In this document: positions 44,893 through 54,058 of the stretch, piece by piece
How positions within the stretch are numbered: position 1 is the first letter of the stretch
Layout: every line of letters begins with the position of its first letter
From: Bin80 sp026709335
GTDB taxonomy: Bacteria; Bacteroidota; Rhodothermia; Rhodothermales; Bin80
Assembly (NCBI GenBank): GCA_965200825.1
Contig: OZ241385.1
Coordinates: 310,001 to 374,000 of the forward strand
Direction of reading: 5' to 3'
Length of the DNA stretch: 64,000 nucleotides
Notes under the pieces: model-generated
Database searches by the model: none
What the model was told of the DNA's origin: nothing
What the model saw: the letters and a program-made list of their open reading frames with translations, nothing else
Program-made: the position numbers and the translations under genes

Positions 44893-46180
44893 GGTTCTAC
44901 TGGGCTTTGTGTGGTTTGAGATCTAGACCTCCGCAGAAGAAGAGAATTGCGACTCTGAAGTTTTCAAACCTTCTGTATCCTCTTCCGATGGTTTTGATCT
45001 CTTGAATTTTCCCATTCATACGTTCAGCGATCGCATTGGATTGTGGATGGCAAAGCGCGTTACAGACTCCCTCATAATGTTCTCTGAACATCTCTGCAAT
45101 CTTGATGACTTCTTTCACCCCTGCGGTTTCCACGCTTTTGATCCAGAGATCAAAATCTTTCTTTGCTTCGGCGAAAGAGGTGCTGTTAAAGAGGGCTTTG
45201 AAGTCTTCTCGCAATCGCCAGGCTACACTGACTTCCAGGTTGGCTTCCTGGATGATCTTGAAGATCTCTTCCTGCGTTTTGGTGCGATTCTTCTCGTTCT
45301 TCAACAGTGCAAATCGGCTCCCCTTCAATTCTTCCGGATGGGTTTTCACTTCACGCTGGCGAACCTTGTTCAGCGCTGTATTGAGATACTGGATCAAATG
45401 AAACCGGTCGTGGATCAGGGCCGCCTCGGGAAAAACGGTTTTGACCGCTCCAATGAAGGCTTTCCACATATCGATGGAGACCGTCTCTACTTTCTCTTTT
45501 AGGTCTTCAAAAATGCGCTCTAAGAGTGCGATCGTGCCTTTTTTCGTCCGCCCTTCCCCGACATCAAGCACCACACCACGGGTCGAATCACAAACGATCG
45601 TTGCATAGACATGCCCGCGCCGGAGGGCTTTCTCATCCACGCTCACATGAGCGACTGCTTCCAGCTTCCTTCGCTTCATTCCGCGCTCAACCCCCCGGTG
45701 CATGAACGCATGAACCTGATCAAATGAGCAGCGGATCAACCCGGCCGTTTTGGTCTGATTCTTGTTCACCCGCAGGATCTCTATCGCCCAGCTCTCAAAC
45801 GAATGCGTCGCATGACTTGATGGATCCGTCCAGGGAATCTCCATCGTTTTGATCCCCGCAGAAGACTTCACGCGTGGAAGTCTGCAATGAATATAACAAA
45901 CGCTCTGAAACCAGTCCAAGTGACGCCATACGCGCTCCCTGCGACGGTCATAAAATACTCCGGGTTCTCCCGTCTCTGGACAGATCAGGTTCTGCCCCGA
46001 ATGCGAAAGATAAACATCAATTCGTCGCTCCTTCGGGTTAAAGGTGACCTCGTCAACTTGCCACTCGGAGTCAAGTCCTAACGAGTCCCGCATCACCGCA
46101 TTCATAAATTCCTTTGTCATGAAATTTCTATATTTGATTCAGCTTGAATTTAATCATTTCATACAAAACCCTACAGAACC
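44893..46180 (-). mobile_element. ISL3-family-like insertion sequence, copy 2 (intact)
   Basis: 1288 bp with imperfect terminal inverted repeats: GGTTCTACTGGGCTTTGTG at the left end and, read inward from the right, GGTTCTGTAGGGTTTTGTA. A perfect 8-bp target duplication ATACCAGA flanks it (44885-44892 and 46181-46188). One uninterrupted transposase. Opposite orientation to copy 1, 32 kb away. It splits the NYN-domain gene. Confidence 0.95.
44897..46120 (-). CDS. ISL3-family transposase
   Basis: 407 residues. The DDE catalytic residues fit ISL3: VSVDEKALRRGHVYATIV (first D), VSIDMWKAFIGAV (second D), and SNAIAERMNGKIQEIK (E), followed by the RGYRRFENFR element. The N-terminal zinc-ribbon region is reduced compared with many ISL3 enzymes. 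It nearly fills the element, ending 4 bp from the left terminus. It differs from the decayed copy at about 20 residues and lacks the nonsense codon, so it is probably functional. Confidence 0.93.
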   Translation of the reverse strand: MTKEFMNAVMRDSLGLDSEWQVDEVTFNPKERRIDVYLSHSGQNLICPETGEPGVFYDRRRERVWRHLDWFQSVCYIHCRLPRVKSSAGIKTMEIPWTDPSSHATHSFESWAIEILRVNKNQTKTAGLIRCSFDQVHAFMHRGVERGMKRRKLEAVAHVSVDEKALRRGHVYATIVCDSTRGVVLDVGEGRTKKGTIALLERIFEDLKEKVETVSIDMWKAFIGAVKTVFPEAALIHDRFHLIQYLNTALNKVRQREVKTHPEELKGSRFALLKNEKNRTKTQEEIFKIIQEANLEVSVAWRLREDFKALFNSTSFAEAKKDFDLWIKSVETAGVKEVIKIAEMFREHYEGVCNALCHPQSNAIAERMNGKIQEIKTIGRGYRRFENFRVAILFFCGGLDLKPHKAQ

Positions 46181-46912
46181 ATACCAGATGCTCTTTGTGA
46201 TGAATTGAATAATGTACAAGGTCAACAACTATCATAGAATCGACTAGTTTCTGTTCTGCTCGATAAAATGCTGTTTCAGGCGATACATTACAATTTGTTT
46301 GTGGGCAAATGTTATTGTAAATGAAAGAGTTTACATCTTTAATTCTACAATTTAATGGTTCTGTGCATTCTTTTAAGGGGAAGCGTTTTACGTTAAAGGT
46401 GGGTTTTGACCTTGTTCGGAATGTATGTGTAAAATCATGTTTTGGATCACATGCGAGTGATCGTGCCAATTCGGCAATTACAATTATACCAGTATGATCA
46501 GTTAACGAGAGGGCCAAAGGGAAGTGCTGGTAAATTCCTTGCAGCAAACGATAAGCCTTGGGTGACAGCGATTTTCTATTTAACCAGCCCCCATATAATC
46601 GACAGGAAATTCTATTGACGGGAGCCGTCATTAAAGATTCAAGTTTAGATACCAGTATTTCAATAGTCTGGCGTAAATCCACATTAATTAAAGATCTGGG
46701 AAGGTTATCATAGTCAATTAGGAGAATCATGTTTAATGTGTCATATCGCTATCTAAGAAACAATAATCCCACGTAACGAGGGCAACACCCACCCCCTACT
46801 CATGGACACAATTTACTTTCATTGGGCAAGTTCGGCCTGAGTTCAAGAATCTGAAGAATTAAATTTTCACAAAAATGGGTGAAGGGTCAAAATTAATAGA
46901 TGGAGGTCTAAT

Positions 46913-46938
46913 GAAAGGGGGCTATTTTGCCCCGTCTT
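46913..46938 (-). terminator. Possible terminator after the ABC permease gene
   Basis: Hairpin GGGGC (46918-46922) with GCCCC (46929-46933), extended by AAAG/CTTT with a 2-base bulge, 7 bp past the permease stop. The minus-strand T tract is short (TTTCATT). Confidence 0.4.
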
Positions 46939-46944
46939 TATTCA

Positions 46945-48408
46945 TTACATTAGATCTTCGTGAGATTTTAAATTTTGATTGATCATTAATAAGCACCCAA
47001 GTGATAGTGTAATTGCATAGCTTATAAGAATAAAACTATCAAACATAAATGAAGATTGAACCTTGCTCTTATCAAACTCAAATTTTGGCAAATTCTTTAT
47101 TTCGTCCGAAGTAAACTTATGATTGGTAAAGAGTTTTTGAAAAACATACTCTCGATATCTTTGGGCATAATCTTTCGATTGACTTAAAAAACTACGATAG
47201 TGTTGAGTTGAGGTACCTGCAATCTCAGTTAGACTTCTTTGAACAATCATTGCAGGAGAGAAATTGCTTAATGTTCGCATCCATTGATTCCACTGATCAA
47301 CTTCTTGTTCATAAGATTCTAATACCGGCCTATGCTTCAATTGAGCTATATATTGTTTGGCTAGATAATTTATGTTCCAGCCCGTAGGATTAGAGAGATC
47401 TTTCGTTATCGGGTCATCGGAAACCCAATCGGGATGAATTTTATAGAGCTCTTCAAGTTCTTCATCGAAATTGCTTTCAATCTCATTATATACTTTTTGA
47501 TGATGATTCACAATCTGTATTCTTGGTGAAATTGGATTTAATTCTTTTCCAATTTGGTTAATCATTGATGGAATGAAAAGCACAAATAGTATCCAGGAAC
47601 CTGCGAGAATAATCAAATTTCTATCCGAAGAACAGTTCAGAAGATTTACAAAAAAGCTGAGCAGAAACCAGAATGCACAATAGAGAGTGATAATTAGCGT
47701 CAATTGTAGCAATAGCGTAGAATTTTGGAAAATATTGACTTGGAATATCAAAAGTAGTACCGTGGTAGAAACGACAAGACATGTTGAGATGACAAGAAAG
47801 CGTAGAATAAATTTGTTAAGAAGCCAAATTGATAAACTAATAGGTTGCGAGGCAATAAGTGAAAGTCTTCCTGTTTCTCGTTCTCGTGACAGAATATTAA
47901 ATGAAGTGAGAATGATAATTAATGGAAGAATATTTACCCAGATGAATAATAAATCGAGTTGACCGAAGAGTTGCTCAATGGGGCTTACCAACTCTGTATT
48001 ATTCATTTCATAAGACTCGTCAAAGTAAAGTATGATTTTTTTGTAATTACCATAAATATCACTTTGTCCAGTCGCAATAATTGAGAAAGGCTCGAACGGT
48101 AACCATGCGATCCTATGATTATTATAAGTGAGTCTTACGCCATTGGTGGGTAAAGTGTAGCTATTTTCGTATGAATTTAATCCAAGATTCAATGAATCTA
48201 TTTGGGCAACTAATGCTTCGTCAAATTTTGTGACTAAATCTCTTTGCTTTTCTATTTCTATTTCTTTTGAGGCCTGATAGTTCTTCGAATTAATTGCTGC
48301 AAAACTCATTAGTAAAAAGAGCAAAAGCATTAATCGCCATAAAGCAAAATCCTTGTTTAAGTGAATTAATTCAGTCTTTATATAATTCCAGAGGCTTCCG
48401 TTTTTCAT
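46945..48408 (-). CDS. ABC-2-type permease, DUF3526-like, subunit 1
   Basis: 487 residues. An N-terminal membrane helix (LWRLMLLLFLLMSFAAINS, about 23-41), a large non-cytoplasmic domain (about 42-150), then a bundle of five or six helices (IWVNILPLIIILTSFNIL, FLVISTCLVVSTTVLLLIF, and others) with the cytoplasmic motif SRERETGRLSLIASQPIS found in ABC-2 permeases of this type, a second soluble domain (about 290-430) and a final helix. Acts with the ATPase at 50563-51255 and the paralogous permease at 48722-50131. Substrate unknown. AT-rich codon use unlike the core genes around it. Confidence 0.75.
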   Translation of the reverse strand: MKNGSLWNYIKTELIHLNKDFALWRLMLLLFLLMSFAAINSKNYQASKEIEIEKQRDLVTKFDEALVAQIDSLNLGLNSYENSYTLPTNGVRLTYNNHRIAWLPFEPFSIIATGQSDIYGNYKKIILYFDESYEMNNTELVSPIEQLFGQLDLLFIWVNILPLIIILTSFNILSRERETGRLSLIASQPISLSIWLLNKFILRFLVISTCLVVSTTVLLLIFQVNIFQNSTLLLQLTLIITLYCAFWFLLSFFVNLLNCSSDRNLIILAGSWILFVLFIPSMINQIGKELNPISPRIQIVNHHQKVYNEIESNFDEELEELYKIHPDWVSDDPITKDLSNPTGWNINYLAKQYIAQLKHRPVLESYEQEVDQWNQWMRTLSNFSPAMIVQRSLTEIAGTSTQHYRSFLSQSKDYAQRYREYVFQKLFTNHKFTSDEIKNLPKFEFDKSKVQSSFMFDSFILISYAITLSLGCLLMINQNLKSHEDLM

Positions 48409-48721
48409 AGTGAGTATGTATTCAGCTTGGATTTTAACCTCTTTTCAGGTTCTGCGTTGATTCTCATGATGCACGTCATCGGATACAGGACTTGTTACTC
48501 CGATTGATGAGCCATAATATACAGGGGCTTTAAGATCTGTGGCTCGACTTGATACCCCGAGTTCTGCACCGTGTATAGAGTGTTCCAGTCGAACTATTTT
48601 TGCAGGGGTCTCGCAGCTTGACTGGGATGGGATAGTGTGTTATCAGAACAGATGAAGAAGGGGGCGTGCCTTACGTACATTGAGTCGAGTCAAGCGGGGC
48701 GAGGAGTGATCAAATCGGGGT
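48409..48721. other. Intergenic region between the two permease genes
   Basis: 313 bp, more GC-rich than the flanking permease genes. No open frame of note and no clear promoter. The base-composition change suggests inserted or remnant DNA, but I recognise no element. Confidence 0.4.
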
Positions 48722-50131
48722 TTAAACAACTTTTATAGTTCTGGTAGAAAATAGCATGACAAGAAAGCTCCCCATAGTCCAAAAAATAAGAATCAGGTAT
48801 TCAGGAATATGATCATGAAACACTTGTTCACTCGGCTGCCAATCATACTTAAACTTGGGTATTGAAGACCATAATGTATTCTTTGCCTTATAGTGACTGA
48901 CTCCTTTAGCATTACCAGCAATATCCATATTTAACGCCGTATTCAACTCAAGTCTATATTTCTCGGCCTGATCTTCAAAATGCCATAAAAAACCATAGTC
49001 TGAGCGTGTAAGAGCCATTGACGAAAACCGAACAGGGAGTGTTGGAGAAAGCATACCAAAAACGCGATAGACGTTGAGTTGTTTTTGATATTGATTTTGG
49101 AGTAAGTTGAAATGCTTAGTGTATATCTCCGATTCGTACTTTTCCCCCTCTGCAAGTAATAATCCACTATATGCTACGGGTAATTCTTCAATAGAGGACA
49201 CATTGTATTCCTTCAATACTTTTTGTCTAAAATTCTGAGCAGCTTCGTTCCAAAAATTATGTCCATCAATACCTTTTTCTTTGTCTTCGGTAATGCTTTC
49301 AGTAAAAGTTTGTAGCTCAGGAAAAGGATAAAGCATACTACTTAAATTGGTAGATATCTTTGGAAAAATCAAGGTAATTAGAATCCAGATTGTCAAAAGG
49401 GTGACCAAGGAAGATGCTGACGATTTAGACTTAGCTGATACGAATATGGCAATGTTGACAAATGCCATAAAGTAAAGAATATAAATAACGGAAAGGCTAC
49501 CCCATTCAATCCAACCTACGCCTACAGAATCAAAATAAATAGTAAAAATAAATGCAGCTATGATTAGTGGAATAAAAACTAGGGCTATTTGGAGGAAAAC
49601 AGCCAACCATTTTCCTAAACACAAGTAATTGAATGAAACGCCTTGTGCCACAAGCAGCCGAATTGTTTGACTCTCCTTTTCTCTTGTGAACACATTATAG
49701 CCAATAAAAACTATGAGCAATGGAAAAATGTAGATCAAAGTAAAACTGGCGGTCAATTCACCAAAACGAAACAATCCTGAACGATCTTTGGACTCCTTGA
49801 TGGTGCCCATTTTACGCTGATGCGCTTTGAGATGAACTACCTGTCCAGAGTACGGGAGAATCCCCTTATCAAAGATTACCAAAGGATAATATGGTTTCAC
49901 CACGTAAGTACCATCATGCGCGGCATCGTGAGGGTCTTTTTCTGTTTGATTTTCCCAATTTAATCTCACCTCAGTAACGTTATCGTTATATTGCTTCTGG
50001 TTATTTTCATAATCTCGATAACTTAAAAAGAATACTAAAACCCAGATAGATAGAGAGATAGACAGAAGTGTTTTTATCCTACCGCTTCTAAGGTGGGATT
50101 TTAGTTCATATTTGAGAATTTCTCCTATCAT
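48722..50131 (-). CDS. ABC-2-type permease, DUF3526-like, subunit 2
   Basis: 469 residues with the same plan as the permease downstream: an N-terminal helix (IKTLLSISLSIWVLVFFLSY), a soluble loop domain (about 40-120), the motif FTREKESQTIRLLVAQGVSFNYL after the second helix (FTLIYIFPLLIVFIGYNVF), a central helix bundle (about 175-265), a second soluble domain (about 270-420) and a final helix (YLILIFWTMGSFLVMLF). The paired permeases presumably make a heterodimeric membrane channel for an ABC exporter. Strongly AT-rich. Separated from the ATPase gene by 431 bp. Confidence 0.75.
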   Translation of the reverse strand: MIGEILKYELKSHLRSGRIKTLLSISLSIWVLVFFLSYRDYENNQKQYNDNVTEVRLNWENQTEKDPHDAAHDGTYVVKPYYPLVIFDKGILPYSGQVVHLKAHQRKMGTIKESKDRSGLFRFGELTASFTLIYIFPLLIVFIGYNVFTREKESQTIRLLVAQGVSFNYLCLGKWLAVFLQIALVFIPLIIAAFIFTIYFDSVGVGWIEWGSLSVIYILYFMAFVNIAIFVSAKSKSSASSLVTLLTIWILITLIFPKISTNLSSMLYPFPELQTFTESITEDKEKGIDGHNFWNEAAQNFRQKVLKEYNVSSIEELPVAYSGLLLAEGEKYESEIYTKHFNLLQNQYQKQLNVYRVFGMLSPTLPVRFSSMALTRSDYGFLWHFEDQAEKYRLELNTALNMDIAGNAKGVSHYKAKNTLWSSIPKFKYDWQPSEQVFHDHIPEYLILIFWTMGSFLVMLFSTRTIKVV

Positions 50132-50562
50132 CAGGATGGGGATTCAGGTGAAATTGTCATATTCATATTCTTATTCAATCCGGTCACGGATAAGGTCGAA
50201 TTTCACCGGGGTGCCTGTTACACATTATCAGCTAGGCTTGGGGCACAAGAATTCATGTGAAGACACACGCCAGAGTCAAGGTTTTCCTCTTTTGCAGGGA
50301 ATTGAATACAGGTACATGACTTATGATGGATACAAATACTCTTTGAATAGAACTGAGATGTTCAGCTACTCCCACTAAGCCGTAACTTCAGTTAAAATGG
50401 GAGATTCTGCCTTTATTTTTAGAAAATTCGAAGCCGTTTTTAGCCAAAATTCATCCTCCCGTTTGTTTTTGTAGCAGAAATACAAACAATCCACAGGCCA
50501 TTTCCCTGAAAATCTTGATTTTGATGAGCATAAAACGAGTTAGTGGGAATCCTTGTGAGATG
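50132..50562. other. Intergenic region between permease and ATPase genes
   Basis: 431 bp. No convincing gene; a plus-strand open frame covering much of it has random-looking composition and overlaps the permease start. I searched by eye for a short precursor-peptide gene on the minus strand and saw none. Confidence 0.45.
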
Positions 50563-51255
50563 TTATAAATCAAGGTAGATCTTTTCTAATTCAGATAAAG
50601 AAATGTCATTAGATACGATGTACTGTTTCAGTTCCCCTTCTTTCATTATTCCAATATATGTGGCAATCTCCTTTGCTCTAAATAAGTCATGTGTTGCCAT
50701 AAGTATCGAGACCCCGCTTGCTTTTAATTTTTTCAATAGAACTCCGAACTCATTATTCGCTTTAGGGTCAAGGCCCGCAGTGGGTTCGTCTAACAGTAGT
50801 ACCTGTGCGTCTTTTGCAAATGCAATAGCAATTCCAACTTTTTGACGCATTCCCTTGGAAAATTTGGAGACAGGTTTATTAAATACATTTGCCTGCAACC
50901 CAGATTCTGCAAGATAATACTTCAATACATCAGTTCCATACTTTTTACCAGCAATTCCGGAAAAGTACTTTAGGTTCTCCATTGCAGTTAAATTTTGATA
51001 GAGCATTAAATTCTCGGGAATGTATGCTAAAAACTGTTTAGTTGTTTTTGCATTTTTTTCAACATTGAGTTGGTTGATATAAGCGCTTCCCGAAGTAGGT
51101 TTTATGAAGGACAAGAGAAGGTTAATGGTCGTGGTTTTTCCAGCTCCATTGGCACCCAAGAGGCAATAGATTTCACCACTGTTTACTTCCAAGTTTAAAT
51201 TCTTCAGAGCAATCTGAGAACCATATTTTTTTGTAAGATTCGTGGTTTTAATCAT
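50563..51255 (-). CDS. ABC transporter ATP-binding protein
   Basis: 230 residues. Walker A GANGAGKTT (34-42), Q-loop region YIPENLMLYQNLTAMENL, signature FSKGMRQKVGIAIAF, Walker B VLLLDEPTAGLDP, and the H-loop MATHDLF. Typical of ABC-2-type exporters of the CcmA/NatA class. It powers the two DUF3526-like permeases encoded downstream on the same strand. The siderophore-type TonB receptor lies upstream, suggesting that the transporter and receptor belong to one function. Substrate unknown. Confidence 0.9.
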   Translation of the reverse strand: MIKTTNLTKKYGSQIALKNLNLEVNSGEIYCLLGANGAGKTTTINLLLSFIKPTSGSAYINQLNVEKNAKTTKQFLAYIPENLMLYQNLTAMENLKYFSGIAGKKYGTDVLKYYLAESGLQANVFNKPVSKFSKGMRQKVGIAIAFAKDAQVLLLDEPTAGLDPKANNEFGVLLKKLKASGVSILMATHDLFRAKEIATYIGIMKEGELKQYIVSNDISLSELEKIYLDL

Positions 51256-51679
51256 GTGTAATATTTATTTGATATCTATTTTTCATTACAGATTTTCCCG
51301 CTGATCTGGATCATTGGTTTTCGGGCTAAAACACTTGGTATATGGTGAAAACTCCAACTCTTCCTGCATAATTCATCGCTAGATTGGCTTGATAGCGGTC
51401 ATCAGTTGTGAGCGATAGAGAGATGACAGATAACTAAGATGCCATGCAACCCGCCATGGCCTGATGATATTCAGCATTTAAGTTGAGAAAGACATCCCCC
51501 GGTGTATGGAACTCTCATCCCACCCGGAATGGATTGACGAGTATCCCATACACCGCGAAATAATCAAAGATCGATCCCAACTGAAACCGGCCATGTTAAG
51601 CCGATGATTTTTAATAGACAAGAGATCTGATCATGGGGGGCATGAACAGATCTTGGGTTTTGTATACATTAAACCTCGT
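51256..51679. other. Intergenic region between TonB receptor and ATPase genes
   Basis: 424 bp. The plus strand carries a 33-codon frame (51508-51609, MELSSHPEWIDEYPIHREII...) with protein-like composition that may be a remnant of a lost gene. No promoter or terminator could be assigned. Confidence 0.35.
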
Positions 51680-54058
51680 TTAGAAGTTAATGGCAAGTGA
51701 TGTTAAGATTCTTCTTGGGGATTGGGGGACAAATGAGCCGAATATGGACCTTTGAAAGGTTCGGACATCGTTCAAGTTCTGAAAATTGACTTGAAAATTC
51801 AAGTTTTTATACTCATAAGCCAACATAGCATCTATCTGTGTAAATGCATCAATCACGTTCACATCAGTATTCAATCTATCGCCATACATATCACCCTGCT
51901 GAAATACACCAACCCCGAAAGATATACCAGGTATTCCATTAATAAATGTGTACTGACTCCACAAACTAAATTTTGTGTTCGGGTTGTTAGGCAGTTCAAG
52001 ACCCGAATAATCGACAGGTGCCGAATCCCCACTTTGTACAACTTCGTTGTCTACTTCTGTTTTGAAATATGAAAATGCCGCATATACCTGCCAGTTATCC
52101 ATTAACTTCCCGTTAATATCAACTTCAACTCCTTTACTTGAGTGCTCAGCTGACTGATTGGCTCTATAATTGCCCGGGTCGGAAATATTACCGTTAGAAT
52201 CAATGATTTCAAATTGCAACACATTTTTTCTATTCAAATCAAAATAAGAAACAGTGACACCAAATCTGTCACTTAGAAGAGATTGCCTGATTCCAAATTC
52301 AAACTGCTCACCTTCTAATGGCTTGGGATTGTCAAGGCCTCTACCCGGATTTGGGGCGACAGAGCTGAATGACTCCGAATAACTTCCGTATAGTGTGGTA
52401 CCATCAATCAGGTCGTAAGTGAAACCAAGTCGAGGCGTGAATTTGGACTCCGTTGTTTCTTCATAGCCTTCGGGTTCATTAGCATCTCCACTGTATTCAG
52501 TTCCAGTAGTAAACTGACTGTATCTTCCTCCTAACAGAACGTTTAATTGATCATCAAATAACGAGACCATATCCTGGAAATTAAACCCATATCTTGTGGT
52601 AAACGGGCTTACATCATCATCTAAAACAGGAGTTGAACTTAAAGTGTTATTCTCCCAAGAGGGGGAATTGAGAGCTGTACCACCTTCGACAGGCCACGCA
52701 AAATTGTATGCTACCGGACGAGTGAAACGAGAAATATCGAAAGCGGCCATCAAATTATGTCTTAGTGCGCCTGTTTTAGCTTGACCTGTGAATTCTAAAA
52801 AATTGGAAAATGTATTGATTCGGCTAAGTTCCTTGTAGTCCCCAAAGCTATATAACACATAATTTGTTTCTGAATCGTAGACCGGATAAACATCGTGAAT
52901 CAGCCGTGTCTGGTTAGAGAATGCAATTGTATTTCGAATATTCCACCGGCCAAAATCGTGCTCAAAAGTGGCGATTACCATATTGTTGTGTCCTTTCGAT
53001 GTACCATCTGGATAGCCATAAAAATTTGAATGATCCAATTTCTTGGCTTCTTCTATCGTCATCCCAATTGGCATACCCCAATCAATGGTAACCTCATTGT
53101 CCATGAACAATGCTTCAACGTTTAGCGAGGTCCGGCTTGAAATATTCCAAGCAAGGCTGGGAGCAATCATAAACTGCTCGTTCTTCACGCCTTCCCTAAA
53201 ACTTTCAGATGTTTCGTAAACAGCATTTAAGCGGTAGTTTAATTTGTCATTCAGTTTTCCGCCCAAATCTACTGAGGGGCGATACAATCCATACGTTCCC
53301 GTTTTCATTCCGAAGGATATATGCTTAAACCCCTTAGGTTTTTTACTTACGTAGTTAATGATTCCACCAGGCTCAACGTCTCCATATAAAATAGATGCGG
53401 GGCCTTTCAATACTTGTATTTCTTCGACATAATCAGAATAGGGGGTTCTAAGCATGACACCGTTTACTCTGTAATTTTCTGCGCCGCCAGAAAGTCCAAT
53501 ATCAAGCCCCCTGATATTGATGTTATCGCTCAAGCCATAAGATCCAAATTTGGAGACACTACTTACATTTCTGAGAGCATCCTCCAGTGATATTGCTTGT
53601 TGCTGGTCGAGTAATTCACGAGGAACTATGTTTACAGATACCGGCGTTTTTTCTAAAGGAGCATTGATGCGGGTAGCATGTATTGTCCTTCTTTTTTGGC
53701 CATGAATTACAACATCATCTAAATGGTAATTGGCTTCAGCAAGAATTACAGTTATCTCGGTGTTCTGCCCAGATACCACGGATACCATAATTAGCTGCTC
53801 ATGAAAGCCTACTCTAGAGATGGCCAAAAAATAATCCCCGGGTTTAATATCACGAAGCTGAAAGTTTCCATTTAAGTCTGTACTCGTTCCATATGGTGTT
53901 TGCGTTAAGTAGACATTAACCAACTCTTCGGGGTTACCTTCACTGGTTGTAATTTTCCCCGAAATAGAACCAAAATCACTCTGAGAAATTTGTGCGTTAG
54001 CATTATCATTAATAGTACAGAGACACATAAACAACAATAGTATTGTTAATCGATTCAT
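51680..54058 (-). CDS. TonB-dependent siderophore-type receptor
   Basis: 792 residues. Signal peptide (MNRLTILLLFMCLCTINDNANAQ), a carboxypeptidase-regulatory-like domain (about 31-112, GSISGKITTSEGNPEELVNVYL...DLNGNFQLRDIKPGDYFLAIS), then the siderophore-receptor plug (EKTPVSVNIVPRELLDQQQAISLEDALRNVSSV...NINIRGLD...YVEEIQVLKGPASILYGDVEPGGIINYVSKKP) and a 22-strand-type barrel ending in LAINF. Similar in plan to ferrichrome and catecholate receptors. A TACCTTTG -7-like sequence lies at 54134-54141 on the minus strand. The substrate is inferred as an iron chelate or another metallophore. Confidence 0.88.
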   Translation of the reverse strand: MNRLTILLLFMCLCTINDNANAQISQSDFGSISGKITTSEGNPEELVNVYLTQTPYGTSTDLNGNFQLRDIKPGDYFLAISRVGFHEQLIMVSVVSGQNTEITVILAEANYHLDDVVIHGQKRRTIHATRINAPLEKTPVSVNIVPRELLDQQQAISLEDALRNVSSVSKFGSYGLSDNINIRGLDIGLSGGAENYRVNGVMLRTPYSDYVEEIQVLKGPASILYGDVEPGGIINYVSKKPKGFKHISFGMKTGTYGLYRPSVDLGGKLNDKLNYRLNAVYETSESFREGVKNEQFMIAPSLAWNISSRTSLNVEALFMDNEVTIDWGMPIGMTIEEAKKLDHSNFYGYPDGTSKGHNNMVIATFEHDFGRWNIRNTIAFSNQTRLIHDVYPVYDSETNYVLYSFGDYKELSRINTFSNFLEFTGQAKTGALRHNLMAAFDISRFTRPVAYNFAWPVEGGTALNSPSWENNTLSSTPVLDDDVSPFTTRYGFNFQDMVSLFDDQLNVLLGGRYSQFTTGTEYSGDANEPEGYEETTESKFTPRLGFTYDLIDGTTLYGSYSESFSSVAPNPGRGLDNPKPLEGEQFEFGIRQSLLSDRFGVTVSYFDLNRKNVLQFEIIDSNGNISDPGNYRANQSAEHSSKGVEVDINGKLMDNWQVYAAFSYFKTEVDNEVVQSGDSAPVDYSGLELPNNPNTKFSLWSQYTFINGIPGISFGVGVFQQGDMYGDRLNTDVNVIDAFTQIDAMLAYEYKNLNFQVNFQNLNDVRTFQRSIFGSFVPQSPRRILTSLAINF

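Larger units (their letters stand above)
44733..46730 (-). pseudogene. NYN-domain nuclease-like gene, interrupted by ISL3-type element
   Basis: The upstream part (46730-46181) encodes 183 residues with NYN/PIN-like features: MILLIDYDNL at the start (D6, D8) and VDSMIVVDLVHYS (D164, D170). It is cut by the element at 44893-46180. Removing the element and one 8-bp repeat joins the frame as HLV-LVSGDDDMWPGIRYAL and continues to a TAA at 44733-44735, giving 233 residues. SGDDD is the expected third acidic motif of the metal-dependent nuclease fold. In the present sequence the reading frame runs from HLV into IS sequence and ends at 46128. Such proteins cut RNA in many systems. The current copy is probably inactive. 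Confidence 0.8.

Noticed and set aside
45002..45502. Open frame of 166 residues antisense to the intact transposase
   Set aside because: A matching antisense frame exists in the other IS copy because both carry the same transposase; it lacks any domain of its own.
11545..46180. The two IS copies as ends of a composite transposon
   Set aside because: Each copy has its own matched 8-bp target duplication, showing independent insertions; the DNA between includes core genes such as recO, tonB, nnr and hisI.
51508..51609. 33-codon protein-like frame in the receptor-ATPase gap
   Set aside because: Too short to support as a gene; mentioned only as a possible remnant.
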